Under the pieces are notes generated by a model. The model saw only the letters and a list, made by a program, of their open reading frames with translations. It had not been told where the DNA came from and made no database searches. A stretch of 64,000 nt of DNA from Streptomyces sp. Root1304 (lineage in GTDB: Bacteria; Actinomycetota; Actinomycetes; Streptomycetales; Streptomycetaceae): assembly GCF_001426405.1 (NCBI RefSeq), contig NZ_LMEP01000012.1, positions 882,707 through 946,706 of the forward strand, given 5' to 3'. Made by a program: the position numbers and the translations under genes. This document shows positions 8,520 to 16,797 of this stretch, piece by piece (positions within the stretch are counted from its first letter, which is position 1; every line of letters starts with the position of its first letter).

Positions 8520-9284
8520 TCAGCCCAGCGCGAGCGCCACCAGGGCCACCGTCGCCGCCGACTCCTCGACGGCCCCGAACACGTCGCCCGTCACCCCGCC
8601 GAAGCGCCGCACGCAGCGGCGCAGCAGCAGCGCCGCCGCGCCCATCGCGGCCCCGGCCGCCAGGACGTTGTGGACCGCGTCGTACGGGGAGAACAGCAGG
8701 CCCGCCAGGGCGCAGAGGGCCAGCACCACGGCCGTGGTGAGGGTCGCCGAGCGGACCGGGACCGTCGCGGCGACGATCGCGCCGAGTCCCTCGGGCCGGG
8801 CGGCGGGGACGCCGTGGCGGGAGGCGTGGGTGAGGGCGAGGCGGGCGACGGCCGCGGCGAGGAGGGTGCCGGCCGCGCCGTGCGCCCAGCCCTCCCCGTA
8901 CAGCTCGAAGAGGGCCGCGACCTGGGCGAGCAGGACGAGGAGGAGGACGATCACGCCGAACGGGCCGACGTCCGACTGCTTCATGATGCGCAGCGCGTCC
9001 TCGGCGGGCTTGGCGCTGCCGAGGCCGTCGGCGGTGTCGGCGAGGCCGTCGAGGTGGAGGCCGCGGGTGAGGACGGCGGGGACGGCGGTGCCGACGACGG
9101 CGGCGAGCAGCGGACCCGAGCCGAGCGCCAGGAACGCGGCGCCGAGCGCGGCGGCGCAGAGGCCGACGGCCAGACCGGCCAGCGGGGCGCAGAGCATGCC
9201 GGCGCGCGCCGCGTCCCGGTCCCAGCGGGTGATGCGGGCGGGGAACACCGTGAGGGTGCCGAAGGCGAAACGCAGGCCGTCCAT
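8520..9284 (-). CDS. cobS: Adenosylcobinamide-GDP ribazoletransferase (cobalamin synthase)
   Basis: Integral membrane enzyme joining adenosylcobinamide-GDP to alpha-ribazole, the last or penultimate step of B12 assembly. The 254-residue protein starts MDGLRFAFGTLTVFP; the longer upstream reading frame is not family-like. It contains the CobS hallmark TRGLHLDGLADTADGLG and the following MKQSDVGPFG, with about six hydrophobic segments. Its partners cobT and cobU lie 3-6 kb further on, on the same strand but separated by other genes. Convergent with the GH114 gene. Confidence 0.95.
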   Translation of the reverse strand: MDGLRFAFGTLTVFPARITRWDRDAARAGMLCAPLAGLAVGLCAAALGAAFLALGSGPLLAAVVGTAVPAVLTRGLHLDGLADTADGLGSAKPAEDALRIMKQSDVGPFGVIVLLLVLLAQVAALFELYGEGWAHGAAGTLLAAAVARLALTHASRHGVPAARPEGLGAIVAATVPVRSATLTTAVVLALCALAGLLFSPYDAVHNVLAAGAAMGAAALLLRRCVRRFGGVTGDVFGAVEESAATVALVALALG

Positions 9285-9351
9285 CCGGGCAGGGTAATCG
9301 CCGCTTCCGGACGGTAGATTGCGCATACCGCGCATATCGGAACGGGGTGGC

Positions 9352-10122
9352 ATGGGTCACTGGTTCTCCCGCAACATCGTCGAGCCGGGCAAGCTCCCGA
9401 TGCTCCTCGCGCTGACCTCGTTCATCGTGACGTTCCTGGTCACCCGGGCCGTCGTCCGCCTCATCCGGGCGGGGAAGGGGCCGTTCAAGAACGTCTCCTC
9501 CGGCGGGCTCCACATCCATCACGTCGTGCCCGGTGTGGTCCTCACCGTCCTCGGTGGATTCGGTGCGGTGGCCAGCGACCGGCACGGGGTCGGCGGGGCC
9601 GTCTTCGCGGTGGTCTTCGGGATCGGCGCCGGCCTCGTCCTGGACGAGTTCGCGCTGATCCTGCACCTGGACGACGTCTACTGGAGCGACGAGGGCCGCA
9701 AGAGCGTCGAGGTGGTCGTCCTCACCGCGTCCATGGTCCTGCTGGCCCTGAGCGGCTTCTCCCCGCTCGGCGTCGACGACATGACCTCCGACGAACGCCA
9801 GGACCGGGCCACCTTCCTCCTGACCCTGGCGGTGAACTTCCTCTTCATCCTGGTCACCCTGGTGAAGGGGAAGTTCCGGATGGCCGTGATCGGGACCCTG
9901 GTCCCCTTCGTGGCGATCGTCGGCGCCGTCCGCCTCGCCCGCCCCGGCTCCTGGTGGTCCCGCCGCTTCTACCGGCGCCGCCACCGGGCACGGGCCCGCT
10001 CCCGTATCCGTACCTACCGGCACGACAAGCGCTGGACCAGGATCCGGCGCCGCTTTCAGGACTTGATCGGCGGCTTCCAGGAGCGGGTCCCCGGACGGGG
10101 CTCCGGTTCCACCCCGTCCTGA
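9352..10122 (+). CDS. Conserved integral membrane protein
   Basis: 256 residues with about six membrane segments starting near residue 17, and a strongly basic C terminus rich in Arg (RRRHRARARSRIRTYRH). Conserved-looking polar motifs sit inside the membrane region: GGLHIHHVVPG and LILHLDDVYWSDEGRKS, which could bind metal or a lipid head group. I do not recognise a family function. A -10-like TAGATT lies at 9315-9320 and GGGGTGG just before the ATG. The last 67 nt overlap the end of the convergent rhomboid-like gene. Confidence 0.85.
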   Translation: MGHWFSRNIVEPGKLPMLLALTSFIVTFLVTRAVVRLIRAGKGPFKNVSSGGLHIHHVVPGVVLTVLGGFGAVASDRHGVGGAVFAVVFGIGAGLVLDEFALILHLDDVYWSDEGRKSVEVVVLTASMVLLALSGFSPLGVDDMTSDERQDRATFLLTLAVNFLFILVTLVKGKFRMAVIGTLVPFVAIVGAVRLARPGSWWSRRFYRRRHRARARSRIRTYRHDKRWTRIRRRFQDLIGGFQERVPGRGSGSTPS

Positions 10123-10772
10123 CGGCGCTCCCGCCACGCCCGGACGGCGATCAGGAGGAGGACGGCGGCGATGGCCGCCAGATGCTCCTTGCCCGCGAGG
10201 TTCGCCTTGATGATCACCTCCACGACCATCGCCACGACCACCAGCGCGCCCGTCCACCGGGCGCCGAGCCGCCAGCACACGTACACGGCGAGGCCGACGA
10301 CCGCGGCCGACGGCCCCGTGTCCACGACCTGCGCGTCGGAGGCGGGCAGCCCGAGCGGGCCGTCCGGCCCGAGCGCGATGCCCACGCGCGCGTACAGCGT
10401 CCCGGCGAGCGTGGCCAGATAGGCGACGCCGAGGGTCCGCCACCGGCCGAGACAGATCTCGGCGATCCCGAACACCAGCAGGACCTGGGCGAGCGCGCCC
10501 CACACCGGCAGGTCGAGGGCGGGTACGAAGAGCGAGAGCGGGGTACGGAGCAGCGACAGCCACAGGGGGTCCTCGGCCCGTACGGAACCGATGTCCTGGA
10601 CCGCCTGATAGCCCCAGCCCTGGTTCTGCACCACCTGGAACAGAGCGGTGAGGGAGACGGCGGCGAGCGTCATCGGGACCGCCCTCCACCGCTCGGTGAC
10701 GAGCGCCGTCCGTACGGTGGTGAACAGCGGCCCCCACTCGCGGCGGGCGAAGTCCCGGAGGGCCCGGCTCAA
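10056..10772 (-). CDS. Rhomboid-like integral membrane protein
   Basis: 238-residue polytopic protein translationally coupled to the lysyltransferase: its TTG start overlaps that gene's stop (TTGA), with GGAGAG eight nt upstream. This choice rejects the much longer reading frame, whose upstream part is antisense to nothing sensible and simply shadows the neighbour. Helices include DTGPSAAVVGL, resembling the rhomboid GxSx nucleophile loop, and KEHLAAIAAVL, resembling the rhomboid catalytic His helix. Whether it is an active protease is not clear. Its 3' end overlaps the convergent membrane-protein gene by 67 nt. Confidence 0.75.
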   Translation of the reverse strand: MSRALRDFARREWGPLFTTVRTALVTERWRAVPMTLAAVSLTALFQVVQNQGWGYQAVQDIGSVRAEDPLWLSLLRTPLSLFVPALDLPVWGALAQVLLVFGIAEICLGRWRTLGVAYLATLAGTLYARVGIALGPDGPLGLPASDAQVVDTGPSAAVVGLAVYVCWRLGARWTGALVVVAMVVEVIIKANLAGKEHLAAIAAVLLLIAVRAWRERRQDGVEPEPRPGTRSWKPPIKS

Positions 10773-12559
10773 CGGCCGCTCTCCAGATGTCTGCGGTGCA
10801 TCCTCCCCCAAGGACTTCGTCCAGGGGGTGCCCCCAGCAGCCCGGGGGCCTCCAGGAACCCCTCCGCCCGGCCGGCGGCGAGGCCGATGCGCAGCAGGTC
10901 CGCACTCTTCTCGAAGAGCATGAATCGGGGCTCCCAGATCGGTCGGTACTTGGCGTTGGCGCGGTACAGCGACTCGATCTGCCACCAGCGGGAGAAGAAG
11001 CTGAGCAGCGAACGCCACATGCGCAGCACGGGTCCCGCCCCGAGCTTCGAGCCACGCTCGAAGACGGAGCGGAACATCGCGAAGTTCAGCGAGACCTGAG
11101 TGATCCCGATCTCCTTGGAGCGCTGGAGGAGTTCGATGACCATGAACTCCATCAGACCGTTCTCGGAGTCGCGGTCGCGGCGCATCAGGTCGAGCGAGAG
11201 CCCCTTCGGGCCCCAGGGCACGAAGGACAGCACGGCCCGCAGCTCGCCCTGTTCGTCGGTGCACTCCAGCATCACGCAGCGGCCGTCGCGCGGGTCCCCG
11301 AGCCGGCCGAGCGCCATCGAGAAGCCGCGCTCGGTGGCGCCGTCCCGCCAGTCGTCGGCCCGGCGCAGCAGCTCGGCCATCTCGTCGGCCGGGATGTCCT
11401 CGTGGCGCCGGATGCGGACCTCGTAACCGGCCCGCTTGACCCGGTTGAAGGCCTGCCGGACCGTCCGCATCGCCCGGCCCTCGAGCGTGAACTCGTCGGT
11501 CTCCACGATCGCCTCGTCGCCCAGCTCCAGCGCGTCCAGGCCGTGCCGGGCGTAGATGGTGCCGGCCTCCTCGCTCGCCCCCATCACGGCCGGGATCCAG
11601 CCGTGCTCACGGGCCTCGGCGAGCCAGGGCTCGATCGCGCCGGGCCAGGCCTCGGGGTCGCCGATCGGGTCGCCGGACGCCAGCGACACCCCGCCGACCA
11701 CCCGGTAGGTCACGGCGGCCTTCTCGCTCGGCGACCACACGACGCTCTTCTCGCGGCGCAGCGCGAAGTAGCCGAGCGAGTCGCGGTCGCCGTTCTTGTC
11801 CAGCAGCAGCCGCAGCTTCTCCTCGTCCTCCTCGGTCAGCGGGTCGACGGCCCGGCGGGAGCGGAAGGCGGCGAACAGCACCGCGAAGAGCAGCAGCGTG
11901 GACAGCACGTTGATGGTCACGTCGACCCAGCCGGGGGTGCTGATCCCGGCGATGCGGGAGTCGTCCGCGGCCAGGGTGATCAGCCGCATCACGCCGTACC
12001 GCCAGCGCTCCAGGAAGGTGGAGGGAGCGGTGGCGGTGTTGGTGACGGTGACCAGGACCGCCGCGAGCAGCGAGGTCACGAGCAGTCCGCCGACCGCCAC
12101 GATCGCGGCCAGCCACGGGTTGGAGCGGTCGCCCTTCGCGTAGAACTCCTTGCGGCCGAGCAGCAGCGCGAGGACGAACGCGGCGGTCAGGGCCAGCGAG
12201 ATCCAGTTCTGGGCGTGCTGCCGGATCTCCGGGAAGAACATCACCAGCGCGAAGAGCAGCAGGAAGAGCCCGCCGAGCACCAGGTTGAGGATCCACGCGG
12301 CCCGCTTGCGGCGCCGCATGGTGATCGCCAGGAAGAGCGTGAAGACGCCCGAGGCGAAGCCCGCCGTGAGCATGTACGGGGTGAAGTAGTTGTCCTCGTT
12401 GTGCCGGCGCAGGTCCTGCCCGAAGGAGACCCAGACGGCACTCAGGAAATTGATGAACGTGACGACGCGCAGGTACCAGACGGCGAACGCGGCGCTGCGC
12501 CGCGAACGGGCCGTGGTGCCCCGGGGCGCTCCTTCGGCGGACAAGCGGGCCTCTCCCAT
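10769..12559 (-). CDS. MprF/LysX-type lysyltransferase domain membrane protein (DUF2156)
   Basis: 596-residue membrane protein. About six or seven helices occupy residues 25-240; a large C-terminal cytoplasmic domain (about 260-575) is the DUF2156 phosphatidylglycerol lysyltransferase fold, with tandem GNAT-like halves: VGGVSLASGDPIGD, WIPAVMGASEEA, then RAVLSFVPWGPKGLSLDLMRRD and LNFAMFRSVFERG. The family transfers Lys or another amino acid from aminoacyl-tRNA to phosphatidylglycerol, reducing negative surface charge. The exact aminoacyl donor cannot be read from sequence. Operonic with the rhomboid-like gene via a TTGA overlap. Confidence 0.88.
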   Translation of the reverse strand: MGEARLSAEGAPRGTTARSRRSAAFAVWYLRVVTFINFLSAVWVSFGQDLRRHNEDNYFTPYMLTAGFASGVFTLFLAITMRRRKRAAWILNLVLGGLFLLLFALVMFFPEIRQHAQNWISLALTAAFVLALLLGRKEFYAKGDRSNPWLAAIVAVGGLLVTSLLAAVLVTVTNTATAPSTFLERWRYGVMRLITLAADDSRIAGISTPGWVDVTINVLSTLLLFAVLFAAFRSRRAVDPLTEEDEEKLRLLLDKNGDRDSLGYFALRREKSVVWSPSEKAAVTYRVVGGVSLASGDPIGDPEAWPGAIEPWLAEAREHGWIPAVMGASEEAGTIYARHGLDALELGDEAIVETDEFTLEGRAMRTVRQAFNRVKRAGYEVRIRRHEDIPADEMAELLRRADDWRDGATERGFSMALGRLGDPRDGRCVMLECTDEQGELRAVLSFVPWGPKGLSLDLMRRDRDSENGLMEFMVIELLQRSKEIGITQVSLNFAMFRSVFERGSKLGAGPVLRMWRSLLSFFSRWWQIESLYRANAKYRPIWEPRFMLFEKSADLLRIGLAAGRAEGFLEAPGLLGAPPGRSPWGRMHRRHLESGR

Positions 12560-12680
12560 GAAAAGCGATCATATGGGGCGCCGCTCGCCGTGCGGCGACG
12601 CCGGAGACGGCCGCGCGCGCGTCGCGACCGGCCGCCTGACCGGCGTCGGTGGGTCCGTCTCCCCGCGTCGGACCCCGCCG

Positions 12681-13757
12681 TCAGAGCCCGGAGTCGCCCT
12701 CGGCGTCCGGAGCGGTCGGGTCCGGACGTTCGGGCAGCTCCGCGGCGAGCGCCGCCGCGGCCCTGACGAGGGGAAGCGCGAGCAGTGCCCCGGTTCCCTC
12801 ACCCACATGGACGCCGTGGTCGAGCAGCGGGTTGAGCGCCATCCGGTCCAGCGCCTTCGCCTGCGCCGGCTCCCCGCTCACCTGGCCCGCCAGCCACCAG
12901 TCCGGCGCCCGGAACGCCGCCCGCTGCGCCACCAGCGCGCAGGCCGCCCCCACGACACCGTCGAGGATCACCGGCATCCGCCGCACCGAGGCCTGGAGCA
13001 GGAACCCGGTCATCGCCGCCAGGTCCGCCCCGCCGACCGCCGCGAGCAGCTCCAGCTGGTCGCCGAGCACGGGCCGGGCCCGCCGCAGCGCGTCCCGGAT
13101 CGCCGCGCACTTCCGCATCCACGCCAGATCGTCGATCCCGGCTCCGCCCCGGCCCGTCACCACGGAGGCGTCCGTCCCGCACAGCGCCGCGATCAGCGTG
13201 GCCGCCGGCGTGGTCCCGCCGACGCTCAGGTCCCCCAGCACCACCAGATCGGTGCCCGAGTCCGCCTCCTCGTCGGCGATGGCGATGCCCAGCCGGACCG
13301 CCGCCTCGGTCTCCTCGACCGTCAGCGCGTTCTCGACGTCGATCCGCCCGGTACCCCGCCGCACCCGGTGGCGCACCACCTCGGCGGGCAGCAGCTCCGG
13401 GTCGCAGTCCAGCCCGGCGTCCACCACCCGGACCGGGACCTCCGCCGACCGGGCCAGCACCGCGACCGGGCTCTCCCCCTCCAGGACCGCGCGCACCAGC
13501 TCGTGCGCGGTGCCCGCCGGGCGCCCCGACACGTCGAGCGAGGCGATCCCGTGGTCGCCCGCGAAGAGCACCACCTTCGGCTGCTCGATCGCCCGCACCT
13601 TGACCGAGGCCTGCGCGGCCGACAGCCACTCACCGAGCTCGTCGAGCCGGCCGAGCGCACCCGGCGGCACGGTCAGCCGCTCACGGCGCTCCTCGGCGTC
13701 ACGCCGGATCCCCCCGTCGGGGCGCTCGATCAGATCGGAGAAGTCGTCCAGGTTCAC
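12681..13757 (-). CDS. cobT: Nicotinate-nucleotide-dimethylbenzimidazole phosphoribosyltransferase
   Basis: Makes alpha-ribazole phosphate for the lower ligand of B12. 358 residues; the GTG start follows AAGGCGGA by 5 nt and yields MNLDDFSDLIERPDGGIRRDAEERRERL. Family motifs include VPPGALGRLDELGEW, VVLFAGDHGIASLDVSG, LGDLSVGGTTPAATLI, GRGGAGIDD, PVILDGVVGAACALVA and the terminal HVGEGTGALLALPLVRAA containing the catalytic Glu region. Lies directly downstream of cobU on the same strand, about 50 nt apart, so the two are probably cotranscribed. Confidence 0.95.
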   Translation of the reverse strand: MNLDDFSDLIERPDGGIRRDAEERRERLTVPPGALGRLDELGEWLSAAQASVKVRAIEQPKVVLFAGDHGIASLDVSGRPAGTAHELVRAVLEGESPVAVLARSAEVPVRVVDAGLDCDPELLPAEVVRHRVRRGTGRIDVENALTVEETEAAVRLGIAIADEEADSGTDLVVLGDLSVGGTTPAATLIAALCGTDASVVTGRGGAGIDDLAWMRKCAAIRDALRRARPVLGDQLELLAAVGGADLAAMTGFLLQASVRRMPVILDGVVGAACALVAQRAAFRAPDWWLAGQVSGEPAQAKALDRMALNPLLDHGVHVGEGTGALLALPLVRAAAALAAELPERPDPTAPDAEGDSGL

Positions 13758-13804
13758 GGGATTCCGCCTTGTGACAATCAGCGAGGGCCATCGGTGCTCG
13801 CACC

Positions 13805-15007
13805 CTACCCGCGCAGCACGAACGGCTGACCGGCGACCACGAGGAGGACCTCCTCGCACTCGTCGGCGAACGCCGCGTTCAGCCGGCCCAGCTCGTCCCG
13901 GAACCGCCGCCCCGCCGCCGTCGCCGGCACCACCCCCGAGCCGACCTCGTTCGTCACCGCGACGACCGTGCGACGGGTGGCGCGCACCGCGGCCACCAGC
14001 TCCGCCGTCCGCTCCCGCAGCGCCGCCTGCCCGCCGGCCGCCCACGTCTCGTCGTCCCAGGCGCCCACCCGGTCCATGGCGTCCGTCAGCCACAGCGACA
14101 GACAGTCCACCAGCAGCGCGGGCCCGTCCCCGTCGAGCAGGGGTACGAGATCGCAGGTCTCGGCGGTACGCCAGGAACCGGGCCGCCGCTCCCGGTGCAG
14201 GCCCACCCGCTCCGCCCACTCCGGGTCGCCCTCCCGGGTCCCGCCGGTCGCCACGTACAGCACCTCGGGGAAGGACTCCAGGCGCCGCTCGGCCTCCACG
14301 GACTTCCCCGACCGGGCCCCGCCGGTCACCAGCGTCCGGCGCGGCACGTCCGGCACCTCGTGGTACTCGCCCACGTACAGCGTCGTCCCGTCCGGCACCG
14401 CCCGCGCGCCGGCCGCCGCGAGCCGCCGGTCCAGCTCCGCTCCCGTCGGCGCGTCGTGGTCCAGATGGACGGCGATCACCTCGGTCGCCGGGCCCACCGC
14501 GCCGGTCGCCCGCAGCCGGGCCAGCGCGTCCGGCCGGCCCGTCACATCGGCGACGACCATGTCGTACGGCACCCGGTGGTCCTCGGGGAGGCCCGCCGGA
14601 GCCCCGCCGGGCGGCAGATAGAGGAGCCGCTCGCCGTCCGCCGAGGTCACCTCGTACCCGGTGCCGGGGGAGTCCATCGCGACCGCCCGCACCCGGTGTC
14701 CGGAGATCAGCGTCAACTCCCGTCCGTCCGGCACCCGCCCGGCCGTCGGCAGCCCGGCGGGCACCTCGACGGCGGGCCCGTCGTGCGGATGCGTCAGCAG
14801 CACCTGCCGTACGCCCACCAGCGAATGGCCCGAACGGGCCGCCGCGAGCGCGGCCCCCGGGGTCAGATCGAGCAGCAGGGCCCCGTCCACGAGCAGCGCC
14901 GTCGCGGCGCGGACCCGGGGGCCGCGGGAGAGCGCGCACACGGCGCAGGGGCAGTCGGAGCGGGGGAGTCCGAGCGGGGCGCCGGTGCCGAGCAGAGTCA
15001 GTTCCAC
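13805..15007 (-). CDS. cobU: Adenosylcobinamide kinase / guanylyltransferase with N-terminal metallo-beta-lactamase-like domain
   Basis: 400-residue two-domain protein. Residues about 225-400 are CobU/CobP: Walker A LVTGGARSGKS, YVATGGTREGDPEWAERVGLHRERRPGSW, LLVDCLSLWLTD and AVTNEVGSGVVP, for ATP-dependent phosphorylation and GTP transfer onto adenosylcobinamide. Residues 1-215 resemble a metallo-beta-lactamase fold (ELTLLGTGAPLGLPRSDCPCAVC; LLTHPHDGPAVEVPAG). The metal motif HxHxDH is degenerate, ending HPHDG, so hydrolase activity is doubtful. The GTG start has a GGAGGA ribosome-binding site. The upstream extension overlapping 15099-15305 is rejected. Confidence 0.93.
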   Translation of the reverse strand: MELTLLGTGAPLGLPRSDCPCAVCALSRGPRVRAATALLVDGALLLDLTPGAALAAARSGHSLVGVRQVLLTHPHDGPAVEVPAGLPTAGRVPDGRELTLISGHRVRAVAMDSPGTGYEVTSADGERLLYLPPGGAPAGLPEDHRVPYDMVVADVTGRPDALARLRATGAVGPATEVIAVHLDHDAPTGAELDRRLAAAGARAVPDGTTLYVGEYHEVPDVPRRTLVTGGARSGKSVEAERRLESFPEVLYVATGGTREGDPEWAERVGLHRERRPGSWRTAETCDLVPLLDGDGPALLVDCLSLWLTDAMDRVGAWDDETWAAGGQAALRERTAELVAAVRATRRTVVAVTNEVGSGVVPATAAGRRFRDELGRLNAAFADECEEVLLVVAGQPFVLRG

Positions 15008-15098
15008 CCTCAGATCCTCCCGCGCCACCGCGAGGCGTGCGCGCCCGGCTACTCTGCGGGCAGGAAACCGATCATCCGGTGAGCGCCAGGAGGCGGAC

Positions 15099-15305
15099 AT
15101 GGCATGGACGTGGCGGTTCGAGAAGTCCGACGGCACAGAGGTCGAGCCGGTGGTGACTCCGGAGGAGTTCACCACCCAGGGCGACGCGGAGAGCTGGATC
15201 GGCGAGCACTGGCGTGACCTCCTGGGCGGTGGCGCGGACCAGGTGACGCTGTCGGAGGACGACACGAAGATCTACGGCCCGATGCCCCTGAACGCGGAGG
15301 GCTAG
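15099..15305 (+). CDS. Small conserved acidic protein, unknown function
   Basis: 68-residue protein beginning MAWTWRFEKSDGTEVEPVV, with aromatic and acidic composition and no membrane segment, cysteine or basic DNA-binding region. AGGAGG lies 3-8 nt upstream of the ATG (a second ATG follows 5 nt later). I recognise it only as a conserved Streptomyces hypothetical. Divergent from cobU. Confidence 0.85.
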   Translation: MAWTWRFEKSDGTEVEPVVTPEEFTTQGDAESWIGEHWRDLLGGGADQVTLSEDDTKIYGPMPLNAEG

Positions 15306-15591
15306 GGCGCCCGGCGGCCAGGGAGGGGGTGCGGGGGACACGGTCCCCGGCACCCCCTTCGGCCTGGGTGGCCCCGGTGTCCCGGGGCGCGTGACTCGGG
15401 TTGGGCCTCAGGGCTCCGGGCCCCGGTGCGTCCCGGCCGACGGCTCTCGGGCCCGGGCCTTCGGCCGTGCCAGGAGCTTTCGGGGTCCGTGTCTCCGGGC
15501 GCCGGTCCCGTCCGGGCCCCGGGCGCGTGCGGGTTCCGTGTCTCCGGGCCGGGCCACGTCCCGGCCCCGGCCACGTCCCGGCCCCGCGCCG
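15306..15591. repeat. Low-complexity GC-rich convergent spacer with short tandem repeats
   Basis: The spacer between the small protein and the HtrA-like gene contains no supported gene. It shows reiterated words: gtgtctccgggc at about 15488 and 15538, and ccacgtcccggcccc in near-tandem copies around 15555-15585. Several could fold into hairpins and act as a bidirectional terminator. Confidence 0.45.
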
Positions 15592-16677
15592 TCACAGCTC
15601 GCCGAGCGTGATCTCCGTCTTGTGGGTCGTCGTGCCCCGGACGTACGTCGCCGTCACCTTGTCGCCCGGCTTCATCGAGGCCAGCGCCTCCGACAGCGAC
15701 GTGATCGTCGTGATGTCGGTGTCCCCGAGCCGGGTGATCACGTCGCCCGGCTTCAGACCCGCCTTGCCCGCCGCGCCGTCGGCCGGGGCCTCGACCACGG
15801 CGACGCCCGCCGGGTTGTAGTCGTCGTCGAGCACCGTACGGCCGGTGATGTCCAGGGCCGCCCGGCCCGAGTCCGTCACCTTGCCGTCCTTGATGATCTG
15901 GTCCGCGATCGTCCGGACCATCGACGCGGGGATCGCGAACCCGATCCCCGGTGCCGTCCCGCCGCCCAGCTCCGGATCGGTCGCCGCGAGCGTCGGGATG
16001 CCGATGACCTGGCTGTCCAGGTTCACCAGGGCGCCCCCGCTGTTGCCCGGGTTGATCGCCGCCGAGGTCTGCACCATGTTCCCGATGGTCGCGCCGGTCC
16101 CGCCGCCGTCGCGCCCCTCGCTGACCGTGCGGCCGGTCGCCGAGACGATGCCCTGCGTCACGCTGCCGGACAGGCCGAGCGGAGAGCCCATCGCGAGGAC
16201 GATCTGCCCCATGTCGACGCCGGCCGAGTCGCCGAACTTCGCCGGCTTCAGGCCCTGCGGCAGCGACTCCAGCTTGATCACCGCGAGGTCCTGCTCGGGG
16301 TACGAGGAGACGAGCCGGGCGGTCACCGTCTGCCCGCCGGTGGCGGCGGCGACCTTGAAGGTCTTCTCCTCGCCGACCACGTGCGCGTTCGTGACGACGT
16401 GCCCCTTGTCGTCGTAGACGACCCCGGAGCCGAGGCTGGCGCTCGCGTCGATCTGCACCACCGACGGCAGGACGTTCTTGATGACGGCCTGGTAGTCGTC
16501 CTGGAGTTCGTTGGCGGAACGCGGCGCCGCCGCCTGCGTCGAGCGCTCGGGCGCGGCCGGGCCCCCGCCGGAGGAGCAGCCGCCGACGAGCGCGGCGGCG
16601 CAGACCGTGGCCGTCAGGGGGAGGAGGAGACGGGGCGTACGGGCACGGGCACGCGCGGAGGCGCGGGAGACGTCCAT
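15592..16677 (-). CDS. HtrA/DegP-like serine protease lipoprotein with PDZ domain
   Basis: 361-residue surface-anchored trypsin-fold protease for envelope protein quality control. The lipobox LVGGC places lipidation at Cys34. The catalytic triad is visible: H99 in VVTNAHVV, D130 in YPEQDLAVIKL, S213 in INPGNSGGAL. A single C-terminal PDZ domain starts near residue 280 (AGVAVVEAPADGAAGKAGLKPGDVITRLGDT). It has one PDZ domain, like actinobacterial HtrA/PepD forms and unlike DegP of E. coli. Monocistronic, convergent with the small protein. Confidence 0.94.
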   Translation of the reverse strand: MDVSRASARARARTPRLLLPLTATVCAAALVGGCSSGGGPAAPERSTQAAAPRSANELQDDYQAVIKNVLPSVVQIDASASLGSGVVYDDKGHVVTNAHVVGEEKTFKVAAATGGQTVTARLVSSYPEQDLAVIKLESLPQGLKPAKFGDSAGVDMGQIVLAMGSPLGLSGSVTQGIVSATGRTVSEGRDGGGTGATIGNMVQTSAAINPGNSGGALVNLDSQVIGIPTLAATDPELGGGTAPGIGFAIPASMVRTIADQIIKDGKVTDSGRAALDITGRTVLDDDYNPAGVAVVEAPADGAAGKAGLKPGDVITRLGDTDITTITSLSEALASMKPGDKVTATYVRGTTTHKTEITLGEL

Positions 16678-16735
16678 GTCCGGAGTATCTGTTTCATCCC
16701 GCGCGCGGGCCCGGCGGGCGCACCCGATCAGGGGT

Positions 16736-16759
16736 GCGGGACCCCGCTCGGGGTCCCGC
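16736..16759. terminator. Hairpin between htrA-like gene and methyltransferase operon
   Basis: gcgggacccc / ggggtcccgc with a gctc loop lies downstream of the minus-strand methyltransferase. An overlapping weaker hairpin, gcaccc / gggtgc at 16720-16737, could pair alternatively. Confidence 0.55.
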
Positions 16760-16797
16760 GGGGGCGGCGACGGCCGTACGAGGCCGGCCGCGCCGCG

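Noticed and set aside
8520..15007. A B12 riboswitch for the cob genes
   Set aside because: No recognisable cobalamin-box (gccactg-type) sequence was seen upstream of cobS, cobT or cobU within this window.
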